In this document: in pieces, positions 8,077 to 17,210 of the stretch | How positions within the stretch are numbered: the stretch's first letter is position 1 | Layout: each line of letters starts with the position of its first letter | DNA from: Torulaspora globosa | Lineage: Eukaryota; Ascomycota; Saccharomycetes; Saccharomycetales; Saccharomycetaceae | DNA: 64,000 bases | Direction: 5' to 3' | Assembly: GCF_014133895.1 (NCBI RefSeq) | Contig: NC_050729.1 | Span: 682,001-746,000 of the forward strand | Notes under the pieces: model-generated | Databases searched by the model: none | The model's input: only the letters and a program-made list of their open reading frames with translations | Told to the model about the DNA's origin: nothing | Position numbers and translations under genes: made by a program

Positions 8077-10854
8077 ATGCACCTGCCAAAGTACGAGAAT
8101 AAACCATTCAAGCCACCCAGGAGACTGTCTCAAGTGGGTTCAGTTCGGCCTAATTCATCCACGGCGAAGGTTACCGTTAAGAGGTGTGTGGGAAATTTAG
8201 CTCCAGCCCCACTAGAGGCCAAAGGAGCTAAGAAATTAAAGTGTGAATCACAGGGTTTACAGGATGGAAGGAAGATCTACACTGTCGTTCACCGCAAACC
8301 ATCCTTGAAGAAACACAAAACGTGGGATGGCGATGGGTACGCTATATCAAAAAGTCTGAACACGTTCTCATTTTACGATAATTCTGGGAAGTTTATAGCC
8401 AATTCAGTCTACGCTGACGAGCAGGAACAATTATTTGATCATATTTTCAAAGCTGCGTCCTTGGAGTTGCAATTGGATTACGAGATCACCGATGCAGAGG
8501 AACGGCGAGAAGCCGAAATAGTCCTTGGCAAACCTGATAACGCTCTAAAGGGACAGGATGTGAGTGAGGCCACTTCGAAGCGTCAGGCAGAAAGTATTCG
8601 ACAAACACTATGCGTTACAGCAGAAAAAGCTTCAGTCTCGAACATAAAAGCTGAACAGAAACGGGCATTCAGCCCCATGCTACGAAAATCAAAAGGTAGT
8701 GAGGCATCAAGCATGAAAGATGCAAAGTTGAAACCGAAGAGGAATTATTCGCCATTGTTTGATGTGTCTAAAATTGAGAATCCCGTGGTTATGAACAAGG
8801 CCCGTGATGCGGACATTGATGTGATAGTTGACCCACTCATCAGTAGACACCTGCGACCGCATCAACGTGAGGGCGTGAAATTTATGTATGACTGTCTTCT
8901 TGGCCTTGCCAGACCGATGGAACCTTCTTCAGCTACAGCGATGACAGATGTCACCTCCAAAAGTTTAGTGCTTGAGCCTGATGCAGACATACAAGGGTGC
9001 CTTCTCGCAGATGAAATGGGTTTGGGGAAGACCCTGATGACTATTGCCCTAATCTGGACTCTTCTTAAACAAACTCCCAAGGTCTCTCAAGTTCCATGCT
9101 CTCAACATGGGGTTCCACTGCAAGGTCTGTGTCAGAAAGTATTGATCGTCTGCCCCGTCACACTGATAGGTAATTGGAGGCGAGAATTTGATAAGTGGCT
9201 AAATCTCTCACGCATTGGAGTTCTGACCTTAAGCGCCAACAATACCGCAGAGCGCGACAAGTACGACGTTCGAAACTTCCTTAGAATTCAAAGAACTTAT
9301 CAGGTCCTCATTATTGGTTACGAAAAACTGCTTTCAGTATCAGAAGAACTACGTCTAGGAAAGGACTCTCTTGATCTGCTAGTCTGCGACGAGGGTCATC
9401 GGTTGAAAAATGGAGCTTCAAAAATTCTCAACACCTTAAAGTCCTTAGACGTTGGCAGGAAGATACTGCTTTCTGGAACTCCGATCCAAAACGATCTTAA
9501 TGAATATTACACAATAATCGACTTCATAAATCCGGGGATCCTTGGAAACTACTCACAATTCAAGAAACGTTTCATCAATCCTATATCTAGAGCACGCGAT
9601 CCTGCTAATAAGTTCAATGAAGTCGCAGTTCAAAAAGGCGAGGAGCGTTCCAGTGAAATGATCCAAATCACACAAAGGTTCATTTTAAGACGAACTAGTT
9701 CCATTTTGACAAAATATCTGCCGCCGAGGACTGATCTCATCTTGTGTTGCAGACCTACTGAAGTACAGATATCCGCATTCAGAGACATCCTGCAGGGGGC
9801 TCAACTTGATTTGACAAATCTCAATTTCAATTCATCACTAGCGCTTATTACTCTCCTGAAAAAAGTTTGCAATTCTCCAACCTTGATTCAGAATGATTCG
9901 TTTTACAATTCCAAATTACAGGAAGCGAAAGTTTTGAATAAATACAACCGCGCTTTAAATTCTGGTAAACTGAAAGTCTTGATGGCATTAGTCGAACGAA
10001 TTCGAAACGGTACCGATAATGAGAAGGTAGTCGTTGTTTCAAATTATACACAAACCTTGGATATAATCGAGAATCTTATGCGTTCTGCGGATATGCAGAT
10101 TTGCCGCCTTGATGGCTCGACGCAAGCCAAACAGCGGGATTCAATTGTGTGCTCATTCAACAATAACCCGTCAATCTTCGCGTTTCTTCTCAGTGCGAAA
10201 TCTGGTGGTGTTGGGCTAAACTTAACTGCGGCTTCAAGGCTAGTTCTATTTGACAACGATTGGAATCCCTCCGTGGATTTGCAGGCGATGTCCAGGATAC
10301 ACAGAGACGGACAAAAAAGGCACTGTTATATTTACCGACTCGTCACGACAGGATGCATCGATGAGAAAATATTACAAAGGCAGCTGATGAAGCATAGCTT
10401 AAGCCAAAAATTCCTTTGCGATTCAACAGCAAACGAAGGCCATGCTGATGACGATCTTTTCAGCAAAGAGGACCTCAAAGATCTCTTTACAATTTCCTGT
10501 GAAACTTTAAGCAATACTCATGACTTAATATGCTCCTGCAAAGGTAACAGTGAAATCTCCGCAAATGACAACACTCCAACGGTTAAGCAGGCTCCAATAA
10601 AACGCGCGGCTACGAAGTTAAACCACTGGCAGAGTGCGCTCGAGGCTCGGCGACTCATTGAACAAAGTGAATCTGAGAATAATAATGAAAAGATCAGCTT
10701 AATGAAAAGATGCCTAGTTGGATATAAACACATCGATCCTAATATTGTAAACGATTTAATGGATCCCGTTGCTACAGAAGCTTTCCAAAGGGTTTCCAAT
10801 GACATATCTTTTGTGTTTGTTAAGCCTGGAGAGCCAACGTTGGAGGTTACATGA
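8077..10854 (+). CDS. RDH54: Rad54-family DNA translocase Rdh54/Tid1
   Basis: This is a Swi2/Snf2 ATPase that remodels Rad51- and Dmc1-bound DNA in recombination and clears recombinase from duplex DNA. The 925-residue protein starts MHLPKYENKPFKPPRR, the conserved yeast N-terminus, which is why the ATG at 8077 is preferred to 8035. Helicase motifs occur in order: I ADEMGLGKT, Ia CPVTLIGNWRREF, II DEGH, III LLSGTPIQNDLNE, IV VVVSNYTQTLDIIE, V SAKSGGVGLNL, VI MSRIHRDGQKRHC. The C-terminal tail keeps the family blocks ILQRQLMKHSLSQKFL and NTHDLICSC. Convergent with VMS1. Confidence 0.97.
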   Translation: MHLPKYENKPFKPPRRLSQVGSVRPNSSTAKVTVKRCVGNLAPAPLEAKGAKKLKCESQGLQDGRKIYTVVHRKPSLKKHKTWDGDGYAISKSLNTFSFYDNSGKFIANSVYADEQEQLFDHIFKAASLELQLDYEITDAEERREAEIVLGKPDNALKGQDVSEATSKRQAESIRQTLCVTAEKASVSNIKAEQKRAFSPMLRKSKGSEASSMKDAKLKPKRNYSPLFDVSKIENPVVMNKARDADIDVIVDPLISRHLRPHQREGVKFMYDCLLGLARPMEPSSATAMTDVTSKSLVLEPDADIQGCLLADEMGLGKTLMTIALIWTLLKQTPKVSQVPCSQHGVPLQGLCQKVLIVCPVTLIGNWRREFDKWLNLSRIGVLTLSANNTAERDKYDVRNFLRIQRTYQVLIIGYEKLLSVSEELRLGKDSLDLLVCDEGHRLKNGASKILNTLKSLDVGRKILLSGTPIQNDLNEYYTIIDFINPGILGNYSQFKKRFINPISRARDPANKFNEVAVQKGEERSSEMIQITQRFILRRTSSILTKYLPPRTDLILCCRPTEVQISAFRDILQGAQLDLTNLNFNSSLALITLLKKVCNSPTLIQNDSFYNSKLQEAKVLNKYNRALNSGKLKVLMALVERIRNGTDNEKVVVVSNYTQTLDIIENLMRSADMQICRLDGSTQAKQRDSIVCSFNNNPSIFAFLLSAKSGGVGLNLTAASRLVLFDNDWNPSVDLQAMSRIHRDGQKRHCYIYRLVTTGCIDEKILQRQLMKHSLSQKFLCDSTANEGHADDDLFSKEDLKDLFTISCETLSNTHDLICSCKGNSEISANDNTPTVKQAPIKRAATKLNHWQSALEARRLIEQSESENNNEKISLMKRCLVGYKHIDPNIVNDLMDPVATEAFQRVSNDISFVFVKPGEPTLEVT

Positions 10855-10888
10855 CGTTCACTGATTGGTGCTAAGTATTTTATGTCCT

Positions 10889-12757
10889 TTATTGTTTTCG
10901 CATTCTAGCTTCGGCGGCTCTAGCTCTTTGTTCTCTCAAGAGTCTTCTTCGTTGATCTTCGCTTAATGAATTCAAATTGGGCGATAGCGACATGCTTGCG
11001 TTTTCAAGCGTCCTACCCTGGCCTCTCCTAGCCTCAACTTCAGCTCTCTTCTTTTCTTTAACGGCTTTCAGCTCTTGCTCGATCGCTGCCCTTGCCTCTT
11101 TGTTTTCACGCTCTCTTTCCTCTCTCTCAAGCTCCTCAATCTGTTCTCTACTCAGTGGCTCCGCTATATGGGACTTCAACCAGTCGGTATAATCTTCACC
11201 AAGCTTATACCTAGCAAGCTGAAATGCCCTCTCAACTTTGACATCTTTCGCAAGGTCCCACGCCGTTTTGCCTGCGCTATTCAATAAACACGGATTGCAT
11301 TTCATATTGCAGAGTAGGATTGTAACCATCTGCCTTAGACCTTGTTGCGAGGCTAGATGCAACATGGTTGGTGTTACTGAATACTTCGATAAAGGGGCTA
11401 AGAGAAAATCAACACCCACCTTATGCTTTCGCATGTACGCAAGAAGCAAAGGTGCCTTGCCTTTCTTCAAATATAGTAACATCTGCTCCGTGTGTTGTTC
11501 TTCCAGACTTTTCTCCTTTTTCGATTCCTCGTCCTTACTAGCAGTAGCCGTCTTGGAAGTATCCAGGCTTCCATTAACAGCAGTAGGCTTCTTGAGTGGT
11601 AACGGACTGGGCTTTGTGACCTTCTTCAAGTAGGTTAGCTCACACCATGACCGTTTTAATTCAGAAATGGTAGGTCTCCCTGTCGTGAAGGGAAATGACT
11701 TCACCGATTCTTTATTTGCTTTAATTGCTTTATTCTCAGTGAACAGCTTCCTCTCAACGTTATTATGAGCCCTGACGAAAATATTGTGACATTTCGATAA
11801 GTAGGGCTCCCATTCTTCCAGCAAGGCCGCGATGTCCGTCCTGAGAGCCGCTTCGTTGTATCGACGTAGGCTTGATCCAGCAGAGTTTGCTTTCCCTTTT
11901 GCTTGATCCATCGCCGATTGCGACCCACCTTGCTTACGTCTGGTAGTATACCTGTGGAAAGTTTTGTGCTCTAAGAAGATGACTGCTTGCTCCTGCAAGC
12001 TCTGGCCAACCTTTCTAGCGTTTCCATCTACGTTTGTTCTCTGATGGGAAACAATAGCGCCTGCAAAATGGCCTCCAGCCACCATGAAAAGAGCTGATAT
12101 TGGGATTGACAGATCAGTGGGATCATTCCACTGCCTTAGGGACTGAAAAGGAATTGAGAGCTGGTCATTTGAGAACAGCGCTTTATAGACGCCAAATGCT
12201 TCAGAGTCAAGAAGAAGATTGGAGTTGAAGTAAATTTGTGCCGATCTAGTGTTAAGATGACTGACTGTCGTGTCGTGATCGACACCGACCGATAGCTTTG
12301 ACATTTCATTCTCGAGTACGTCATCAAGCTGGGTGTTCTTTTCGTCGTAGAGTTCCTCAGAATCACTTCCGTCGCTATCATTGTCCCCTTCAGACTCTGT
12401 ATCGTTTGAAATATTCCTCTGCTCCCGTAATATAGACTCAAAAGAACCTTCATCAATTGATGATAACCCTCTTATGCTTCGCTTAACATTAAATATGTGG
12501 AAGTCGGTCTTGCGATGGTCCCTGTTCTGCTGTAATTTCTGAAACTCTAGCCCACAAACATAGCATTTGGAAGAATCTGAGACAGAGTTATTGGATAACT
12601 TATCATTGATGCTCGGATCTTCCGTTTCTGGCTCCGTAACAGGGTCGACCTCTCTCAAAGTGCTGTCGTATGTGATTAGTCTCAGCGATTGCAAGACTGT
12701 AGCTGATAAGTCGTAAACGTAAAGGTCTCCCTTCTTGAAGACCGTCTCGCTGGTCAT
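10889..12757 (-). CDS. VMS1: Ribosome quality control release factor Vms1
   Basis: Vms1 releases stalled nascent chains from 60S-bound peptidyl-tRNA, protecting mitochondria from aggregation-prone chains, and also binds Cdc48. The 622-residue protein (S. cerevisiae 632) has a C2H2-type zinc finger at 65-87 (C65, C68, H81, H87). The VLRF1 domain carries the GSQ motif (Gln280), the functional counterpart of the eRF1 GGQ, in KQGGSQSAMDQAKGK. Ankyrin repeats follow (MLHLASQQGLRQMVTILL). The C-terminal basic and acidic helix (from about residue 520, EELEREERERENKEAR) contains the usual Cdc48-binding VIM region. Orthologous to YDR049W. The call is secure. Confidence 0.95.
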   Translation of the reverse strand: MTSETVFKKGDLYVYDLSATVLQSLRLITYDSTLREVDPVTEPETEDPSINDKLSNNSVSDSSKCYVCGLEFQKLQQNRDHRKTDFHIFNVKRSIRGLSSIDEGSFESILREQRNISNDTESEGDNDSDGSDSEELYDEKNTQLDDVLENEMSKLSVGVDHDTTVSHLNTRSAQIYFNSNLLLDSEAFGVYKALFSNDQLSIPFQSLRQWNDPTDLSIPISALFMVAGGHFAGAIVSHQRTNVDGNARKVGQSLQEQAVIFLEHKTFHRYTTRRKQGGSQSAMDQAKGKANSAGSSLRRYNEAALRTDIAALLEEWEPYLSKCHNIFVRAHNNVERKLFTENKAIKANKESVKSFPFTTGRPTISELKRSWCELTYLKKVTKPSPLPLKKPTAVNGSLDTSKTATASKDEESKKEKSLEEQHTEQMLLYLKKGKAPLLLAYMRKHKVGVDFLLAPLSKYSVTPTMLHLASQQGLRQMVTILLCNMKCNPCLLNSAGKTAWDLAKDVKVERAFQLARYKLGEDYTDWLKSHIAEPLSREQIEELEREERERENKEARAAIEQELKAVKEKKRAEVEARRGQGRTLENASMSLSPNLNSLSEDQRRRLLREQRARAAEARMRKQ

Positions 12758-12926
12758 GATGATAGCAATAGGAGGATGAAGTACTTTATCTTTTGTCTGT
12801 GTTCGAACTTTGGCTTCTTAGGATATGTAATTTTCCACTTTAGCGCTACAGGTTAATCAACTGTCTTATGATTTAGCTATATACTAACGATTTACATGGT
12901 TTATACTCATCTACAAGCAGTTGCGA

Positions 12927-14042
12927 TTATTTCTCGGAGCCAATTCTATGGCACTCTTCCAAGAAGAATCTGATCTTTTCTGGGTCCATGAACGGATGGG
13001 TGCCGTGTCCAAAATTCACGATATGGCGCTGTTTACCACCACCAAAACCACTTATCATTCTTTCGACTTTCTTGGTAATCATTTCATTTGTTCCGTACAT
13101 GACACCTGGATCTAGATTTCCTTGCAGAGTAACTCGTCCGTGGTTGATCCTGCAGGCCTCCTTTGGGTCCCACAGCCAGTCCAAAGACACCACGTCGTAG
13201 CCCGCGTCACAGAGCTTGTCAAGGGCGTACCACGAACCCTTGGCGAAGACGACTAAAGGAATTTTTTCAGTGATACCCAGCTCCGCTAGCCTCTGGGGCA
13301 CCTTAGAAGCGATCTGTCTGAGGTATGGAAGGGAAAATTCGTCAAAGTCATCACACGAGAGCTCACCGCCCCAGCTTTCGAAGACCTGCAGGATTTGCGC
13401 ACCGGCGACAACCTGCTGGGAGAGAAACTCCACTGCGACGTCCGTAATCTTCTGCAGCAACTTCTTTGACAAATCTGGACGCTTGTTGATCCACTCCTTC
13501 GCAAACCTGAAGAGGCGCGAACCGCCACCTTCAGTCATGTACACCAGAAGCGTCCACGGACCGCCACAGAACCCAAAAAGTGGCACTTGACCCTCCAGTT
13601 TCTTTCTGGTCAACGTAATAGCCTCAAAGGCCCAATCCAGTTCCTTCAACACATCTACTTCATATTCCAGAACCGTTCGCAACTCGCTCTCTGTCCGCAA
13701 AGGCGTTGGGAAATGCGGTCCCTTACCATCGACCATCTCGACTTTCATCCCCATCGCTTGTGGAATCACCAGGATATCACTGAAGATGATTGCGGCGTCC
13801 AACAGGCCCGCGTACCGTCTCACAGGCTGAATGGTGATCTCAGAGGCAATCTCCGCATCCCTACAGGTCTCAAAAAAGTCACGACCATTCTTAACTTCGT
13901 GGTACTCTGGCAGATAACGTCCAGCTTGACGCATAATCCAGCAGGGTGGCCTTTCCACCTTCTCACCTCTAGCAGCTCTCAGGATCAGGTCATTCTTGAG
14001 TGGAGCGAACTCCTTGTGATCAACAAACCGTGCCAATCCCAT
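12927..14042 (-). CDS. HEM12: Uroporphyrinogen decarboxylase
   Basis: This enzyme decarboxylates the four acetate side chains of uroporphyrinogen III to give coproporphyrinogen III, the substrate of the HEM13 product encoded 11 kb away. The 371-residue protein (S. cerevisiae 362) shows both family signatures: [17 protein letters not shown] near the N-terminus and [19 protein letters not shown] in the middle. Catalytic-region blocks [17 protein letters not shown] and [13 protein letters not shown] are intact. The N-terminus is about nine residues longer than in S. cerevisiae; no closer in-frame ATG fits better. It is divergent from PFF1, sharing a 180-base intergenic region. Confidence 0.97.
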   Translation of the reverse strand: MGLARFVDHKEFAPLKNDLILRAARGEKVERPPCWIMRQAGRYLPEYHEVKNGRDFFETCRDAEIASEITIQPVRRYAGLLDAAIIFSDILVIPQAMGMKVEMVDGKGPHFPTPLRTESELRTVLEYEVDVLKELDWAFEAITLTRKKLEGQVPLFGFCGGPWTLLVYMTEGGGSRLFRFAKEWINKRPDLSKKLLQKITDVAVEFLSQQVVAGAQILQVFESWGGELSCDDFDEFSLPYLRQIASKVPQRLAELGITEKIPLVVFAKGSWYALDKLCDAGYDVVSLDWLWDPKEACRINHGRVTLQGNLDPGVMYGTNEMITKKVERMISGFGGGKQRHIVNFGHGTHPFMDPEKIRFFLEECHRIGSEK

Positions 14043-14222
14043 AATTCACCGATATCCAGCCTTAATAGCAAACTAGGCTTCAATTGAGCTTCTCTTCATT
14101 TTTGAATGTGTTGTGTAGTCGTAATGGTTGGCTAAAACGCTCCCAAGATTCGTCGAGCTTCAAGACACAACAGAAATATAAGCCACGGTTTCGTTCAACT
14201 CAGCAGCGGCGCTGGCTTTCTG

Positions 14223-17075
14223 ATGTTGTCAGAGTTCTTCAGCTCCGTTTTCCGGTTTAGAAAGACCACGGTTAGTCTGCTATGTGTTCTGACCTATTCC
14301 CTCATCGGAGTGCTTTACGTGTATGACCGCGTTCGCTACAAGTATACTTTGGCTGCCTCAGATGACTTTAGCCGTGCTCCTCAGCTACTAGAGAATGCTT
14401 GGCTTGATTTGCAGAACATCACTGAGACATTTCACCCGTTCACCTCGAGAGCCAACGTTAAAGTTCATGATTATCTGCTGGGACGTGTACTAAAAATGAC
14501 ACAAGATGTAGAATATGCTGCAGTTTCTGACGATATGGAGAGTGGTCGTGTTCACCTAAGTAAGGGTCTACGTCCGGTGGGTGGTTCCGGGGAGATCGGG
14601 TATGTTACGTACTTTGAATCCGCCAATATTTTAGTGAAGATCGAAGGTAAGGACTCCAAGCTACCGGCCTTGCTTCTCTCGGCTCATTATGACTCGGTGC
14701 CAACAGCACATGGTGCTACTGATGACGGAAAAGGTGTTGTGTCCTTACTCGGTATACTTGATTACTATTGCCGTGAGCAACCACAGAGAACTTTGATCTT
14801 CAATCTCAATGATAACGAGGAATTTGGATTACTCGGTGCTGAAGCTTTCTTTAGTCATCCTTGGTCTAAAAGAGCTCACTATGTGATAAACCTGGAGGGA
14901 ACGGGCACTGGAGGCAAATCTGTGCTTTTCAGAACCTCTGACGTTTCAACTGCCAAGATTTACCAAAAGGCAGTTGCTAAAGCGCCTTTTGGAAACTCCA
15001 TCTATCAACAGGGTTTCAATGATGGTCTGGTCAAAAGTGAGACAGATTTTCTTGTCTACTCCAGAAACAATTTGCGAGGTTTTGATATCGCATTCTACAA
15101 GCCTAGGGACCTGTATCATACGATGAAGGATTCTGTTCAGTACACTTCCAGAGAAGCGTTGTGGCATATGTTTCACACCGCCTGGCAGTTGACAAGTTAT
15201 ATGGCCGAAAACGCTGATATAGATGATATGGATCAAACTTCGGCTGTTTATTTCGATATACTCGGGACTTATTTCGTCGTCATGAGCGCGAAAACGCTAT
15301 TCTGGTGGGGATGTGCACTGTTGATTACTCTGCCAATTGTTACCGTGCTGTTCGACATAATGGGAAGGAGGAAAGACCGGGAGACAAAGAAGCCTTGGAT
15401 CGTTTGGTTAAGATTTCCAATCTCCTTGGCTTTTTCAATGGCAATGGTTACCGCTGTACGATATCTGCTGGAGTTAAACAACCCTTTGGTCCCTTCGCGT
15501 GATTACCTAAGTTCGCTCTTCACGCTTTCATCATGTTTTGTTTTAGTGAACTATCTGATTTTAGCATCCTGGGAGCATTTTTCACCAACACAAGATCTCA
15601 AGACTATCATTTTCAGACAGCTTGCCATCATTTCATGGGTGGTCCTTCTACTTCAAACAAGCAGGCTCTACAGATCTGGTTACAAGGAGACAGGAGCCTA
15701 CCCATTTACTGTGCTCTACATCTCTTTATCGCTTGGGTGTATTATAGGCTACTTGTGCCGCGCCCTCAGGAGGGTTGACGCATACGAAGAACCATCAAAA
15801 GTGATCAGCTATGGTTCCGGAGTGCAGGACGAGGAGGTAAGTTCTCACAATAATCCGCTGGATGCCAATGAGCAGACCAGTGACATAGTGGATGTAGATG
15901 TTATTCGGAGTGAGAATGGCGAGAGTGCACCAGAAGACGAAAGAGCTCCGCTTTTGCACGAGAGCACATCCACCAGCAGTAAGAAAATAAAAAGGACCAA
16001 CTCTAATACAGTTACTAAAACGCTAAATTACGATTGGTGTTTACAATTTTTGGTTGCCGCTCCAGTTTTAACATACTTGTTGTTTAACAGCGTTGATTTG
16101 ATACTAAGTGCTCTCAATCAGACTATACAGGAAAGTGAAAAAGCCACTGTTATACTTTGGAACATCATTCTGCTAGGCGGTGTCCTAATCGTTGTTCCAC
16201 TACTACCTTTCGTCTACAAATTGAACTATTTCGTTGTATTATCGTTTTGCGTCACTTTCATCATTTCTTTGGGGCTGGCCACGCTGAGAACTCCATTTAG
16301 TGAGCAGTATCCTCTGAAAGTACGCTTTTCACAGAGTTTGAATTTAGACAACAGTACTGATGCTGTAGTCAGTGTGTTCGGAAGAGAAGGATTCATTCCC
16401 CAGATTTTACAGGATCTGCCCAGTGTCAAAAATGAAAATAAGCATATTTCGTGCCGGTACACGGGGGATGGTAATGAGGAATGCTTTTACGTTGGATATT
16501 CTCCCAGTCTCGTCGACTCAGATGTCCCAATTGAACCATACGATATTTTCTCGTTGAATATTCTAAAAGATAATAGGAATTCAAGCGATAGATCGTCGTA
16601 TGCTCCAATATATGCAGAATTGAGGATTAAGGCCCGTGAGAGCAGAGCCTGTAGTTTGAAGTTCAACAGCTTTTCCACCGTGAGGTCCCCAGTGCGGCAA
16701 ATTACTGTGTTCCGCGACCAAGGAAGCAAAGCTAACACAAGTAGTCTGCTGAGCTTATCCGCTGGAATTGATGAGGTTATGCTACATAAATCCAGTTTTG
16801 ATGATGCTTACTTTCGTGTTGGCATCCAATGGCTGCCCAAGATTATCACAAGCGGCGGCGAAAATGAAAGAACTAATCAAAACAAGAATGTGGATGCTCT
16901 TGGCGTTTCTGTCACCTGCTTTTGGGGTGAGTATGACTCAGAAACAAGGATAGGTAACAACTTGCGTAGAAAAGTTCCAGCCTTCGACGAGTTGTTGGAG
17001 TACTCCCCGCTATATGTTACCTACGCTAATAGGGAAAAAGGGCTTGTAAAGTTCATTGAAACCATTGAAGTTTAA
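14223..17075 (+). CDS. PFF1: Vacuolar membrane M28 metalloprotease Pff1
   Basis: This is a multispanning vacuolar membrane protein with a lumenal M28 zinc aminopeptidase-like domain (YBR074W orthologue; 950 aa against 976). An N-terminal signal anchor (VSLLCVLTYSLIGVLYVYD) precedes the peptidase domain. Zinc-ligand motifs SAHYDSVPTAHGATDDGKG and NDNEEFGLLGAEAF are intact. About eight hydrophobic segments follow between residues 350 and 690, interrupted by an acidic loop at about 530-590. A lumenal C-terminal domain closes the protein. The physiological substrate is not established in the family. Confidence 0.95.
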   Translation: MLSEFFSSVFRFRKTTVSLLCVLTYSLIGVLYVYDRVRYKYTLAASDDFSRAPQLLENAWLDLQNITETFHPFTSRANVKVHDYLLGRVLKMTQDVEYAAVSDDMESGRVHLSKGLRPVGGSGEIGYVTYFESANILVKIEGKDSKLPALLLSAHYDSVPTAHGATDDGKGVVSLLGILDYYCREQPQRTLIFNLNDNEEFGLLGAEAFFSHPWSKRAHYVINLEGTGTGGKSVLFRTSDVSTAKIYQKAVAKAPFGNSIYQQGFNDGLVKSETDFLVYSRNNLRGFDIAFYKPRDLYHTMKDSVQYTSREALWHMFHTAWQLTSYMAENADIDDMDQTSAVYFDILGTYFVVMSAKTLFWWGCALLITLPIVTVLFDIMGRRKDRETKKPWIVWLRFPISLAFSMAMVTAVRYLLELNNPLVPSRDYLSSLFTLSSCFVLVNYLILASWEHFSPTQDLKTIIFRQLAIISWVVLLLQTSRLYRSGYKETGAYPFTVLYISLSLGCIIGYLCRALRRVDAYEEPSKVISYGSGVQDEEVSSHNNPLDANEQTSDIVDVDVIRSENGESAPEDERAPLLHESTSTSSKKIKRTNSNTVTKTLNYDWCLQFLVAAPVLTYLLFNSVDLILSALNQTIQESEKATVILWNIILLGGVLIVVPLLPFVYKLNYFVVLSFCVTFIISLGLATLRTPFSEQYPLKVRFSQSLNLDNSTDAVVSVFGREGFIPQILQDLPSVKNENKHISCRYTGDGNEECFYVGYSPSLVDSDVPIEPYDIFSLNILKDNRNSSDRSSYAPIYAELRIKARESRACSLKFNSFSTVRSPVRQITVFRDQGSKANTSSLLSLSAGIDEVMLHKSSFDDAYFRVGIQWLPKIITSGGENERTNQNKNVDALGVSVTCFWGEYDSETRIGNNLRRKVPAFDELLEYSPLYVTYANREKGLVKFIETIEV

Positions 17076-17210
17076 GTGGAGATCGCTGTGTCAGTTCTTT
17101 TTCCTATTGCTGTAAAGGAGAATGTGCGAGTCTTTCGTCAGACGTCTGTTGACTTGCGGAATGCTCATCCAGCTTGAAGTAAAAAAATATGTATGTCATT
17201 GAGCTGCCAA

